Source: Aplectana chamaeleonis
Taxonomy: Eukaryota; Nematoda; Chromadorea; Rhabditida; Cosmocercidae
Assembly (NCBI GenBank): GCA_029168955.1
Contig: JAPDOI010001348.1
Span: forward strand, 36,001-100,000
Length of the DNA: 64,000 nt
Reading direction: 5' to 3'
Shown here: positions 45,101 to 57,100 of the stretch, in pieces
How the letters are laid out: each line of letters begins with the position of its first letter
How positions within the stretch are numbered: the first letter of the stretch is position 1
Made by a program: the position numbers and the translations under genes
Notes under the pieces: model-generated
What the model was told of the DNA's origin: nothing
Seen by the model: the letters and a program-made list of their open reading frames with translations, nothing else
Databases searched by the model: none

Positions 45101-48100
45101 TTTTAAGAAAGCTTTAAGAAAATCTAGCTCACTTTGCCACTGTTGAGCTCGATAGGTCGTTTAAGGGGGCGTGCAAAAGCGGATCCTCGCTCTGAGTTCC
45201 CCTGAGTGGCCTCTTCCTATATCTAGTCTATTCGGAAAAATTGAGAGCTCGCACCTGGCAGGTGTTATGCAGGGAGGATCTATTTTACGACTGTATGAAA
45301 ATCTCAAATATCGTCCCAGAGGTTGAACTGCGCCATTAAAGGCACAGTCCAGCCTCAGAATCGTTTTTCTTCTTCCCTGCCTATTTTGTAAACGGCCACA
45401 CGCTGATCCCAATGATGTCTCTGGCATCGTTCAAGATCCCCTGGAAACGTAGTTATGGCCTTTCGAAAATTTAGCTGTGGAAGCAGGGTGGACCAGTTGT
45501 CCGAGGCTTGCAACTTCTGTCATTTCCAACCGATGTATGCGAGCCCACCCGAATAAAGAGAGAGACTGAGAATGAGGAGAAGAACGGAGGTATTGATCGG
45601 AAACTATCGCTCATCTCGCCACTGTTGAGCTTGAAACTTCGTAAAAGGGGCGTGCCAAAGTGGCTTGCTGAGGTGGGCGACCAGGGGTGGCTTCCTCGCA
45701 TATCTTGCTCATTCGGACGAATTGAGAGCTCGCACTTGGCAGGTGCTATATAGGGTGGGCCTACTTCACAATTACGTGAAAAAACTCAGATTTCGTCCCT
45801 GAGCTTGTACTTTGCCTTTAATGCAGTTTCGAAGGCGAGAAACTAAGACACCTTTTCAATATGTTGTCCACAATCTGCGATCAACTTCTCAGAGAGTCGG
45901 GGGTCCGATTCGGCCACGATAGGCTTTCCAATCGGGTACCTAGTCGACATGAAAGGAACTTTCGCAGCAGCGCGTGCTGCTTCGAGAAGCACGTGGTCTG
46001 TTCGATAGGACTACGTGGCAAAGAAAGACCAAACCCTTGCCGCGCCCCCGTTTCCCATGAAGCAGCACGTGGCCTGTTCGATAGGACTACGTGGAGTAGA
46101 CAGGCAAAACTTTTGCCTCATCCCCGTTTCCCACGCGACAGCTCGTCGTCCTATAATAGGAGCACTGGGCGCTGGGGGCGGGGTCACCCCCCCCCCTTTT
46201 TTGTGTGTAGCGGGTCTCCCTCAATAAGGATACGGTAAGTCACGGCCTGCAGGGTCAAAGTGACGGCCCGCAGCAGCCCGCGACAAGGACATCACCCTCG
46301 CCACGGTCGACAGCGGGGGAGCTTCCCTTCGCCCAGCACCGTGCGATAGACCCCCTCAACGGTCAAAAATCGTCCAGAAAGTGACTCGTAGTCACCTTCC
46401 AAAAGCGACCCCAAAAGTCCAACTGCGCTCTCTATGGGATACGTGCTGTGCGGCTGATTTGCGCCTGGCCAATTGTGAAATGATGGATCAACGTGTTCAA
46501 TCATGGGCATCGTGACTCGTTCGTCGTCCAAACCACATCGTAGCCGAATCGAAAGCGTGTCGCGGCCGAGTTGAACGGTCATGATTGGCGGCACGTGCTT
46601 CTCACTTGGACGACGATTAGGCCACGTGGCGCACGAAAAGTACGTGGCCGTATTGTCGTCCAACCGCTTAGTAGTCGAATCAACAGCCTATCGTGGCAGA
46701 ATAGGACCCCCAACTCTCTGAGTTGTATGCAGAGTACAAGTCTTCGTTTCCACATCGAAACCCGCGCAAACTTGTTTTTTACTGTTTTTTTTTCTCAATT
46801 TGGGTCGCTTGAGAGCCATGCGCTCAGAATCCCAAACCTTCAGTTTAGACGCTAATGCGATGTAATCCCATTTCATACATTATTTCTCCCACGTCTTAGA
46901 AAGAAAAAAATTTAACCTGTTCTCGAATTTGTGGCAGGAATGTGAACTCTCTGCGAATGAGCTGCGCATTGTCAAGCATAAAGCGTTGTGGATTTTGCAG
47001 AAATCCTATCACACCAAAGAGTCGTTCTGTAGAATTCATTCCTGGCTTGAGGGACCAGCGATCCTGAAAAAATGAGATGTATTTTATGATGGGGTAGGTA
47101 GACTCTTGTTCATTTCAAGTGAACCTAAGTTTTCGATCATCACAGTGCGAAAGGTTTTTTCATCGGAAACTCCTCATCACTAGTTACATTACACCAAGGC
47201 TCGCCACTCCGCTGCCGGTGATAATCGAAATTCACAGGTCACTACGGGTTTTCCAGAGCCTATGTAGCTATGTATATAGGACTTGTTGCAAGTAACCGTC
47301 ACCTTAAAAAATTTGTCACAGAAATCCATCAACGATAGGTTTTCAGTAGTTTACGGGACGCCGCACACAACTTCCAGGATTTGAGGTGGGCAGGACGTCA
47401 CAGAAAGTGTGCAGAACGTTATAGAAAAGAAGGAAGACCCCAGGGGCAGTGTGCAGGACGTCGTAGAAGTTGTACAGAACCTCAGTGGTAGTGCACATGA
47501 CGTCATTGTAAGTATGCAAGACCTTTGTGCGAGAGTACAGGACGTCATAGAAAGTATGGAGGACCTCGGAAGGAGGGGGCAGAACGTCGAAGCAAAGTTG
47601 CCGAGTTCAGGCTGGAGTTTGCAGGACGTATTCAAATGAAGTTGTCATATGTCTACGAAAGCGTGTGGATAGTTTCAAGAAGTGGGCAGAATCACAGAGA
47701 CAATTTCTCGCTAAATTAGGAAGGCGTGAAGCGCCCTCACCTCCGCTACCCCCCCCACCGCTTATTTCGAGCCTTCGGCTGTTTATATTCGCTGAACACC
47801 CTAATTCGGTTTATAAGACGTCGAAAATATGAATTCATCAAGATCACCTTAAGCAAACAACAAACATCTACATATGTGTTTTATTGAGAAAGGGGTAATG
47901 GATTTGTACGATTAGGAAATAACCATGTATGCAGCAAAAGTGCGGTTGACCCTATTGTATGTAAGAAAAACCGCTTGAAGGCTTTACTAATCGAAATTCA
48001 GAGCAGAATGACAAGGGAAGAGTTTGTGGGAGGGTTGCAGCTCTAGGACGCTCATAAAGAGGCTAGAGGCCGTCACAGAAAAACCCCGGCGAAGCAAGTG

Positions 48101-51100
48101 AACGAAAGTGACCATGTACCCTTGAATCTTTATGCTTCGAGTTTTGCATCTGAAGTTTCAGGCTCCTAGCCAGATATCCAGCAGCTTATTTTTGGTACCG
48201 ATATCGGCGGGGCTACGTCCCCCCCCCCCTCACTAGTTACCCAACTTTCGAAAATTATCTAAGCTACGAACTCCCCTCTCTGGTGAGGTTGCATGTCGAA
48301 TTTGTAAGACAGTCTTCCTAAACTTACTTCATATCCTTTTTTAGGCCGAAAATTTTACGGCACCCCATCCACCCCTTTACATCCATTCACAACCTTTCCG
48401 GAACCTGTTCTAAAGCATTCTGGGGCCGGATGCAACAACGCACACGGCGGGGGGGGGGTGCAGGGTCTGGCTACCCCAGCGCAGGTGCCCCGAGAGTCAG
48501 TGCCCTGACCCGCATGCACATGCGCTCGATGGCGTCGGGGCAGCTGACCCTAGCGGAGTGTACGCAATGACGTACGGTGCGCGCCATTTTACGGTTGAAA
48601 CCTGTAATCGATCAGCCGAAACAGCTGAGAATTTTCTAATGTAGGTATGGAGCTTCAAAAAGGATGGCTCATTTTCGTTGGTTGCGCGCGGCCGCAACGC
48701 GGCGTTAGCATCGTTGCGCTCCTGCTAGCCTCCTCGCACTCCACCACTCTTCATGTCGCATATTTCTCGCCAAATACTTGGCTCACACGCCTTCCCCTTC
48801 AGCTATACAATGCACAGGAGCATACTAAGATTATTTAATGTCAATAGAATGAGAATAAACTTGACAACTCATCGGATAAACGGAAACAGAGAGAAAAGTA
48901 CGAGATACTCAAGACACGACGAGGACACGACGAGCACGGAGCAGCACTACGTCACAACAACAATTAATTAACGATTATAAAACACAGTAAGATCATGTTT
49001 AGAACGGGGCTGTTGAGGCCCCTGACAACTACTGTTCGTGCAGATGGCTTTTTCAAGTCGCCCTCAATACACAAAAAAAACCGTTCTGAAATGGCGCCTT
49101 CTAACAAGACTAGGAATTTTGACCTTCTTCACCTCCTTGGAAATTGAAAACTTCTGTAAGGGGGTAAAAAAGGCTAAAATGAAGGAAGAAGACTTGATCC
49201 ATTGCGAATCTGCGACCACTTCTGTTTCTCGAAGCGAGGGATGACAAACGCTCTTATATGTAGGGCTTGGGCACATATGACATGTTGCGCTAAAGTTGGC
49301 ATTAATTGTACTACATGTAAGGAAGCAATTTGGAGACTTGAAGAGATCGATAGCGATCGAGCCAGCAGTAAAATACGACATTTCCTTCGTTTATCTCCTC
49401 ATTTCCCAGATTGTTACCCTAATACTGAATTTCTGTGAGCCTAGATTCCTGGAACTGATGACTCTTTACATGCAATTTCAATTACCCTTATATTTCGCTC
49501 CATACTTCATTGTATTAGTCAGCAGCTTTATATGACATGTATTCTTCTTTCCAATTAACATATTTCTACGTCTATCGGTAAAAGAAGCACGTCTTCAAGA
49601 CATCACTCGGCACGTGCAAGTATAACGGTGGGCGTTTCTAATTATATTAGTTGATGAAGACTCTAGCATCACTCCATACAACTAGATTTAATAAAAATTA
49701 TGTTGGCACTTGTTTCTTGTTTCATTTGTTTCTGGTCGAAAGTGTAAATAGTCAGGTAACCTATTATCACCGCATTCTTATACGTTCAGTACCTATGATA
49801 AATGACAGGAAGAAGCTCGAATGTTGAGCGAAAATTACAGTCGCCTACTCGGTTTAGCCCGCGAGAGTGATCTATAGTTGAAGAAGTAGCAATATCGAAA
49901 CTGCAGTGCAAAGCACACGAAGAATCCGCATAATGTGGCTGCCATCTGCACTAACACTTTTATTGAGGGAAAAGTAGGCGAAAATACGTTTTCAGAGAAA
50001 CATTACGTTTGTCAGGGGTCTCAACAACCCCGATGACGAGTGCGAGGGGGCTAGCAGGCGCGCTACGATGCTAACGCCGCGTCGCAGCCGCGCGCGACCA
50101 ACGGAGATCAGCCATCCTTCCCGAAGCTCCATACCTACATTCAGAATTTTCAACCCGTCTGCTGTGCTCCTTCTGTTTTTACTTCCTTTTGTTTTTGGAG
50201 CGGTTTAACATCTTGGATCAACTTTTTTTCATAATCTAGCATTTTAATAGATGACAAGTTTTATTTAATTTCATTCACAGTTTGAGAATGTCATTCTATT
50301 TTTGAGTTGTCTCGTTATTTGGGCTTCACAATGTAAGCAAAATTGCAAAAACTGCGAACTTCGTGTGAGTATCCTTTTTTGGAATAGATTTTTGGTGTAT
50401 TCAGAGAATCATGAGTGGTAGTCTGGCTCTAAATCCCATTTCACCCATCGTTTTTCTACTTGAAGTCACTGTGAGGTATGATTATCCGTCGTTTCGCTCT
50501 GTTGACGGGTTAGTGCTCTTTGAAAAAAATCATAACAAGAACAACTCCAGAAAAAATTCACGACTTCGTTTTTCACGAAATCTAAAGTTCATGTTCAAAG
50601 TGTAAAGAAACTGATAACCAGTCATGGTGAAGATAATATTGCACTTTTTCTCAGCTTGTACAGAGACCAAATTTTTCTTGCGCGCTTGCTTGTTTTCTTT
50701 GATTGGGAGTGAAAGGACTGCAAGATGTTAACCCGTTAACTGAGCTCAGTTCTTTTTTTTTAATCTTGCCGAGGATTCATTCCACGACGTGGGAGAAAAG
50801 GGTGGAGGGAAGGGGAGTGGTGAACGCTTGGGGAGGAACGAGAAAAAGCAATAACTCTCCAGCCGCGAAGCGGCTGTGCCTCTGGCAAACGGGGTAGCAG
50901 CAAGGGCGGTAGGCCTGCCTCTAATCCCACCCCTCCGAAGGTTCAGCAGAAAGTCTAGAGCGGCGGGCTTGCTGCCGTGAAAATTCTGATTGGTCAGCTG
51001 CGGAAGTGGGCGGAGACTGAGCGGGGACAGATATCCGCCCTTGGTGCTGCGAGCGAGCGAGCTTGGAGATGTCCGCCCTTTGACCTGCAGCGCGAGAATC

Positions 51101-54100
51101 GACGGAAACGCTCCACCCTCCTCGTCTGCTATTGGTCGATTTCATATGCCGCTTCGCGCAATCGACCTGTCGACAGCATCGATCGGTCAGAATTCAACCA
51201 GACGGCTTCACGCCGCTTTTTTTCATTATTTTTTTCATTTTTCATGAGTTTTTGCTGGATTTCTATCTATATGTGCCTCTCTTCATCTCCTCCGTAGTCA
51301 AGCTCTATGAAAACGTCAGGGCTACGCCATTTTTAGCTCTCACGGTACTTCTCTTACGGTTTCCTGCTTTTTAGTGTATTTTGAATTTTTTCTTGTGCAC
51401 ACACTTAAGACTTCAGTTGCATTTATATCGTGCACACGATTTACGGTTTACGATTTTCAGAAGTCTTTCTCAAAAAATCCGTTTGCAGCATGGAATATTT
51501 TTCACATCCTTGAATTCGTTTTCCCAGCTTTTGAACATTTTGAAGATGTTTTGCCGCTAAAGAATTGAAGTCTCACTCCTGATTTGCTGTTTTCTGCTCG
51601 TTGATCTCCTCATCCGGGTTTACATGAGTTTGAAATGTTTGGTGTTGCATAAATAGGGTTTTATGGAGTGGAAATGGATCAATGCGAAAAATGTACATAA
51701 GAAATTGGATAAGAAATGAGAGGAAATCAAACCAGTCATATTCGATTCGTAGATCTACTGAAAATATTTTCCACTCATTGAAATTTTCATAATCTTTTGC
51801 CAATTATTTCGAAATTTCAAAAATGTTGTGAACGTCTGAATGAGGGAATTTCGAAAATGTTGTGAATTAAAGTCTGTCTGAATAAGAGTGTCCGCCCAGG
51901 CGGTGGCAGTGCGTGTCGAACGGGAGTTGAGAGGGCATTTGCTGGACATGTGAATCGACTAACACGAATATTACACGAAGAAGGAGTAATATTCCTGTAG
52001 CCCCTACAAGACTCTTCCAAAAAAGGCTACGTGACGACCGTTCAACACTCACGCCGACCGCTTGGGCGGACATTATCATTCGGGCAGACCTTTCATGTAC
52101 TGTTCAGAAATGTTGTTCAATGTTAAACTCCATTTCGTAACTTCTGGAGTTTTATCGTGTTACACCGCATTCCCATTTCTCTCTAAAAACTGCTGTGTTT
52201 GCGAGCTTTTCGTCGACTATTTCCAGAATGCTTTCCTGCAGACTGATCCCGGCTGGAGAGGTGTTGGGTGTTGAGATAGTGGAGGATTGGCCACGTGCTG
52301 CACAAGTTCTCCGTTACTTGTGGAGCTACAAAAAACTGGAGGCCAGTTGTTACATGCAAGCCAGACTCTCGCATGAACATGATAAGACAAAGTTAATTAC
52401 TGCTTTTCAGATCTGATGTCCGTTTGTACGTGGAAAGGGATGGAGCGCCTGTCCCAATGAAAGTGAGTTTTATCTCAAATAGTTTCTCAAGTAATTGTTT
52501 TTAGACTGTTCCATGTGATGGTTTTTTTTAGAAACGTGTGATCAACGATGTGGACGTGCCGCCATCTTGCCTTGTCGTCGGGGGAGTCATCGGAAACCCG
52601 GCTTAGGCCCCCGTCATAGTCGGTGGATCTACTGTGTCCCACCCGTTCGATACGCACCGAATTCGTGGGAAACGGGAGCAAAAAAATCAACCCACTGAGT
52701 CCGACTGCAACCGTCTGATGCCCACCGCAACCCCCCCGGTCGATACTGATGGTTCTCATGCGTACAAGGGCGGAGCCAATGCACCGACTGAGTCCCACTG
52801 AGTCCCACCGAAATCATCCTCACCCCACCCGGTCGATATAGGTGTTTCTCACGTGATTTGGGTGCATTTTTTTGGCCGACTGCGACCTGCCGAGTCCCGC
52901 CGCATCTCGACTCTCGTCGCCTGCGCTCTGCTCCACCTACTGCTGCCGCTGACTATCGATTGCGTGTTTCGCAGAGGAAGTGGTTGGCGCTGGGGGCAAC
53001 TGGACTCAGGGCTGTAGTAAACCCCCTAAAAATAAAGGTAAGATGATCTTAAACGATCGTATGAAGAAATGTTGGGATGATCTGTAAGATTATCTTGATG
53101 ATATGGTGAAGGATATGAATCTCATCTGTAGCCGCATCATTCAGATGATGAACATTTTTAAGATGATGCTAATTTCATCAGGTTAGCTGAACTTCTACAG
53201 ATCAGCTGGACAGTGAAAAGCGAGAGAGCATGCATTTCCAGAGAAGCTCGTCTTATCTTTAAGAGTAACCCCGGGGCGCCTCTTATTCTTCAGATGAAAT
53301 ACCAGTTATCGTTATCAGCTATCACAAAACAACAAACATCTGATTTCATTCATTGAAAAAAAAGGTAATGAGTTGGTCGATTAGAGAATGACCACCTACA
53401 GAATGAGAGCCGTTTTTTCTTATTCTCACAGGTATAATCATGTGTTATCATATCATGAATATGCGAGGACGACCGCTTCAGAGCGAATCACCGCTAATGA
53501 AATGAATACGGGCCTAAGTTCAGCGACGAGCTGCGACTGATAGCGATAATTATGAATCAATACGAAATTAAGATCATCTGAAACTGGTCTGGAAGAATAT
53601 TAGATCATCTTATCGAAATAATATCAGATCATCTGATAGGGGTGGTTTACTACAGCTCTCAGTCGGACTCAGCAGGTTTTTCGACGAAGTCTGACGGGGG
53701 CCTTAGAGTCCTGTCGATCGGACGTCAAGCTCAGACCGTTTTGGGAATGAGAGTTGTGATATTCAGTGAGCAATCTTAATGTCTCAAGTTACTTACTCAG
53801 CAGACAAGTCACATACACAATGTGGTGAGTAACTTACTCGAGGGGAACTTTCACAGGGTCGCCTCGAGTAACTTGCTTACCACATTGTGTATGTGACTTT
53901 TATGCTATGAGTAAGTAACTTAAGACGATCAAGTTACTTACTGCTTACCACATGTAGTTTTCCCGAAATTTTCTGAGAGGTTCTTCTGTAATTTTCTGCG
54001 TTTCATATGCTTTTGACCTTTGTTTTTCTTGTTCTGTCACTCTGCCTACGGTTCGATGAAGATGCTTTAAATTCAATTTATCTCACTTTTATTCCAGTGT

Positions 54101-57100
54101 CAATCCGTAGTCTGATATCTCTTTATCAGCTCGTCATTCCGAACCCGGTTACCTCTAAACCAGTCTCATGGATATTGAAGCTAACTCTTTTAGACTTTGT
54201 GAACCTTGTGGTCGTCATGCATGTATTCTGTTGTAGTGTTCCGACTTAGTTTATAGTCTTGATTCCTTTTGCCGCAGCACGGTTTTCTTTCCGAATCTCA
54301 AACATTACATCATTATGAAGTGCATTCAAAGGCTTTTTGGGTACACGTTAAACCTTCATTGTACAAGTAATTCCGAGAAATAAATTTGCATTTGTTAATA
54401 CTTATAGTGTTTATTATGTGTTGCTCCAGAATTCTTTAGCGGGCTCACTCAAGAGCCAGGTTGTAATGGAGCGATTTTGGATTTGCGGCAAATTCAAAAC
54501 GCCGATCTAATACAACCTGGTCTTCGGTGAGACCGCTAAAAAAGAATTTTTGAGCAGTACGGGTGTTGGAGTAATCGCTTGCAAGGGCGTATTAGGGCAG
54601 GATGAAGGGTGAATATGAAAATTTGCGGCAGTAAGGGCGTAGTGTCAGGATGGACTAGCGGCCCTAGCAAGGCCGGTCACCGCCCGTGCAAGGCTAGCCT
54701 CTCGGACTGAAGTGGCTGGTTTTCCCTGAAGTGTACTGCTTTGAACGGACGGAGCACGGACGGAGGCTCCGCCCCAAACACGCCCTTTTTCGACTATCAA
54801 GGGTGGGCCCGAAACGTGAATCTGCCCTGCGACCTCCTTCCTGCTGCTCCATTTGCGAGAGGCGGTATTGTTTCCACAAATTCGCCTCTTATATTCAACT
54901 GAATTTATGGGACAGGAAGAGTAGTGGATTTTGTGAAAACGAGCTCACAACGGTTTTGTTTCTAATTTGAGACAATTGTAAGACAAAAAATTGCAAAAAA
55001 GGTGGATAAAGAAGTAGAGGTACTCAGTACTTTTTAATGAGGAAGATATCTTCTACGGGAATGAAATTTGCGATTGTTCAGAATGAAGGGAAAAAATATT
55101 GCGTGGCTGTCTCTTCAACATATACTGGGTGTTTTGGCTCATGCCCAGAAAATGGCAGTACTTCATGATTGAGTTATATCAATGCTTATTGAAAATGTCA
55201 CACGGAGTATTACTATTGAAATCGAGTGTATCCTATCGCGAATGCCCACGACAATTGTAACTTACTTGATTTTCTCTCATTACTATGTAGTATTTGAGAA
55301 TATAAAACTGGAAGTTTTAGCAATTTTCAAAACAATTTGAAAAAAGAAATGCCGTTAATGCAATCGAAAGATCGCTGAACGATAACCTATTTTCCTTGAT
55401 TGAATGCTTTCTTGAACAAGCACAATGAAGAGCCGAATTTATCACGCTTTTCTCTCGGAACTCTAAAGACTTACCGGATGAATTCAGAAGAAAAAAAAAA
55501 CAAAAAATAGCAAGCAACACGGATGGAACTTAAAAAAGCGTGATTCATAGCATAAAAATTTAATACTTGAATCGAACTTAAGTTAAAAATTAAATTGGAG
55601 CTATTTTGAAACCTAGTAATCTGAAACTCAGTTCTTTAGAAAGTTCTGCAAAATTTTAGAACCGTAGCATATCGAGCACTAGCGCAAGGAATACGAAAGC
55701 CTAGTGGGGAAAGGAAATGGAAGCAGTATCCTGCGAAATTCCCAATGAAAAAATCTCAACAAAATGCTAAAAAGAGGGATATGCAAAGAAAATCAATCGA
55801 GAATGGAATAATTTCCTACTAGATGGAAGATTTTTTGGTAAATAAATGCTTACGGGAGGCTAAAAAGAAATATTATGTCGAGTAAAATAAAAGCAAGTGT
55901 TGAAAATGTTGGTTTCTGCAAGATCGTATCATGTTTCTACAGCATTTCATCATTCTTGCCCCGCCGGGGCAGCCGCTGCCCCAGCTTCAGAGTTGGGGGA
56001 GTATGGGGCACTGCCCTTGCCCTTGCCCCGGTGGCTTAGCATACCGTTCTCGCTGCCCTGCGTGCCCCACGCCTTCCCAAACCCCGACATTCGCGTTGAT
56101 GCATCCGGCCCCTGTAGGGTGATCAATGCTTAAATCCGTTTTGATAGATCGATTTCGCGTTCTTTCCAAGCATTAGGCCTATGTAGTGTTGTACATCTTG
56201 CGTCGATCGGCTAACTCTGACGGGATTTGATTGTGAGACATTCCCTTCTGTATGTAACCTTTATATTCCATGCACTGTCCTTATCGGCGCGACATTTCAG
56301 CCCGCAGTTACGGGCAGCAGCTACAACATAATCGTACCGGGACCTCGTGGTCCCAAAACGATTACCCGTGATCCTAGCGCAATTTCGCACGCCGCGCCTG
56401 TTGTAGCAGCGGTAGTCCGTAGCTGCGGACCGGAATTTTACCCGATTAGGACAGTGAACTGTTTTTCAGACCAGAGAAAGTTCCATTCAGAGTTATGACC
56501 AGATTTTTAGTAACATTAAATCATGGAAATCACTCCACGCTCATAAGCGTGTCCTATAGCTGCATGTGGCTCGCTTTCTCATAGAAACAGACGACATGGG
56601 TGATAGGCGGCCGAAAATCAAAGATAATACATTGTGTTCACGCAATGGTTTCGCCCTCGAACCAGATGTGCGGCAGGCTACTTTCTATTGAATGACGGCA
56701 TGCAAGGATCTTGACTCACCTCGATCTCCACGGTAGAATTCTCCGCTTGTTCGAGCAGTTCTTCGGCGACATTATCTGTTACGAAAGTTGCATCCAATTC
56801 AAAAGCACGCCTGCCAAACATATAATTAACTGCTTCTCGATAAGGCAGATATATACTAGATTGAGGATAGGGTCTCTTCACACTCAGAGGGAGGAGTAGT
56901 ACCGTTTTGCAGTTCGACACGCCACCCTACTTAATTCAAGCAAAGCGGTCCCGAGCAGGGATTAGAACCGCAGAAGACGATAGAACTCTTTCTTCGGTGT
57001 GTAGAGACCCCTAATCCCTGGATTGTACCAATAGCTTCAACTTGATCTGCTTTTTTTTTAGATAAAGACTTTTCCAAATAAGCTAGCACTGACTATTGAT

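Noticed and set aside
49038..49535. Possible zinc-finger gene (CRAWAHMTCCAKVGINCTTC) inside the 48.6-50.2 kb foldback element
   Set aside because: Cys spacing fits no known finger, three frames compete, and no splice-consistent exon is present.
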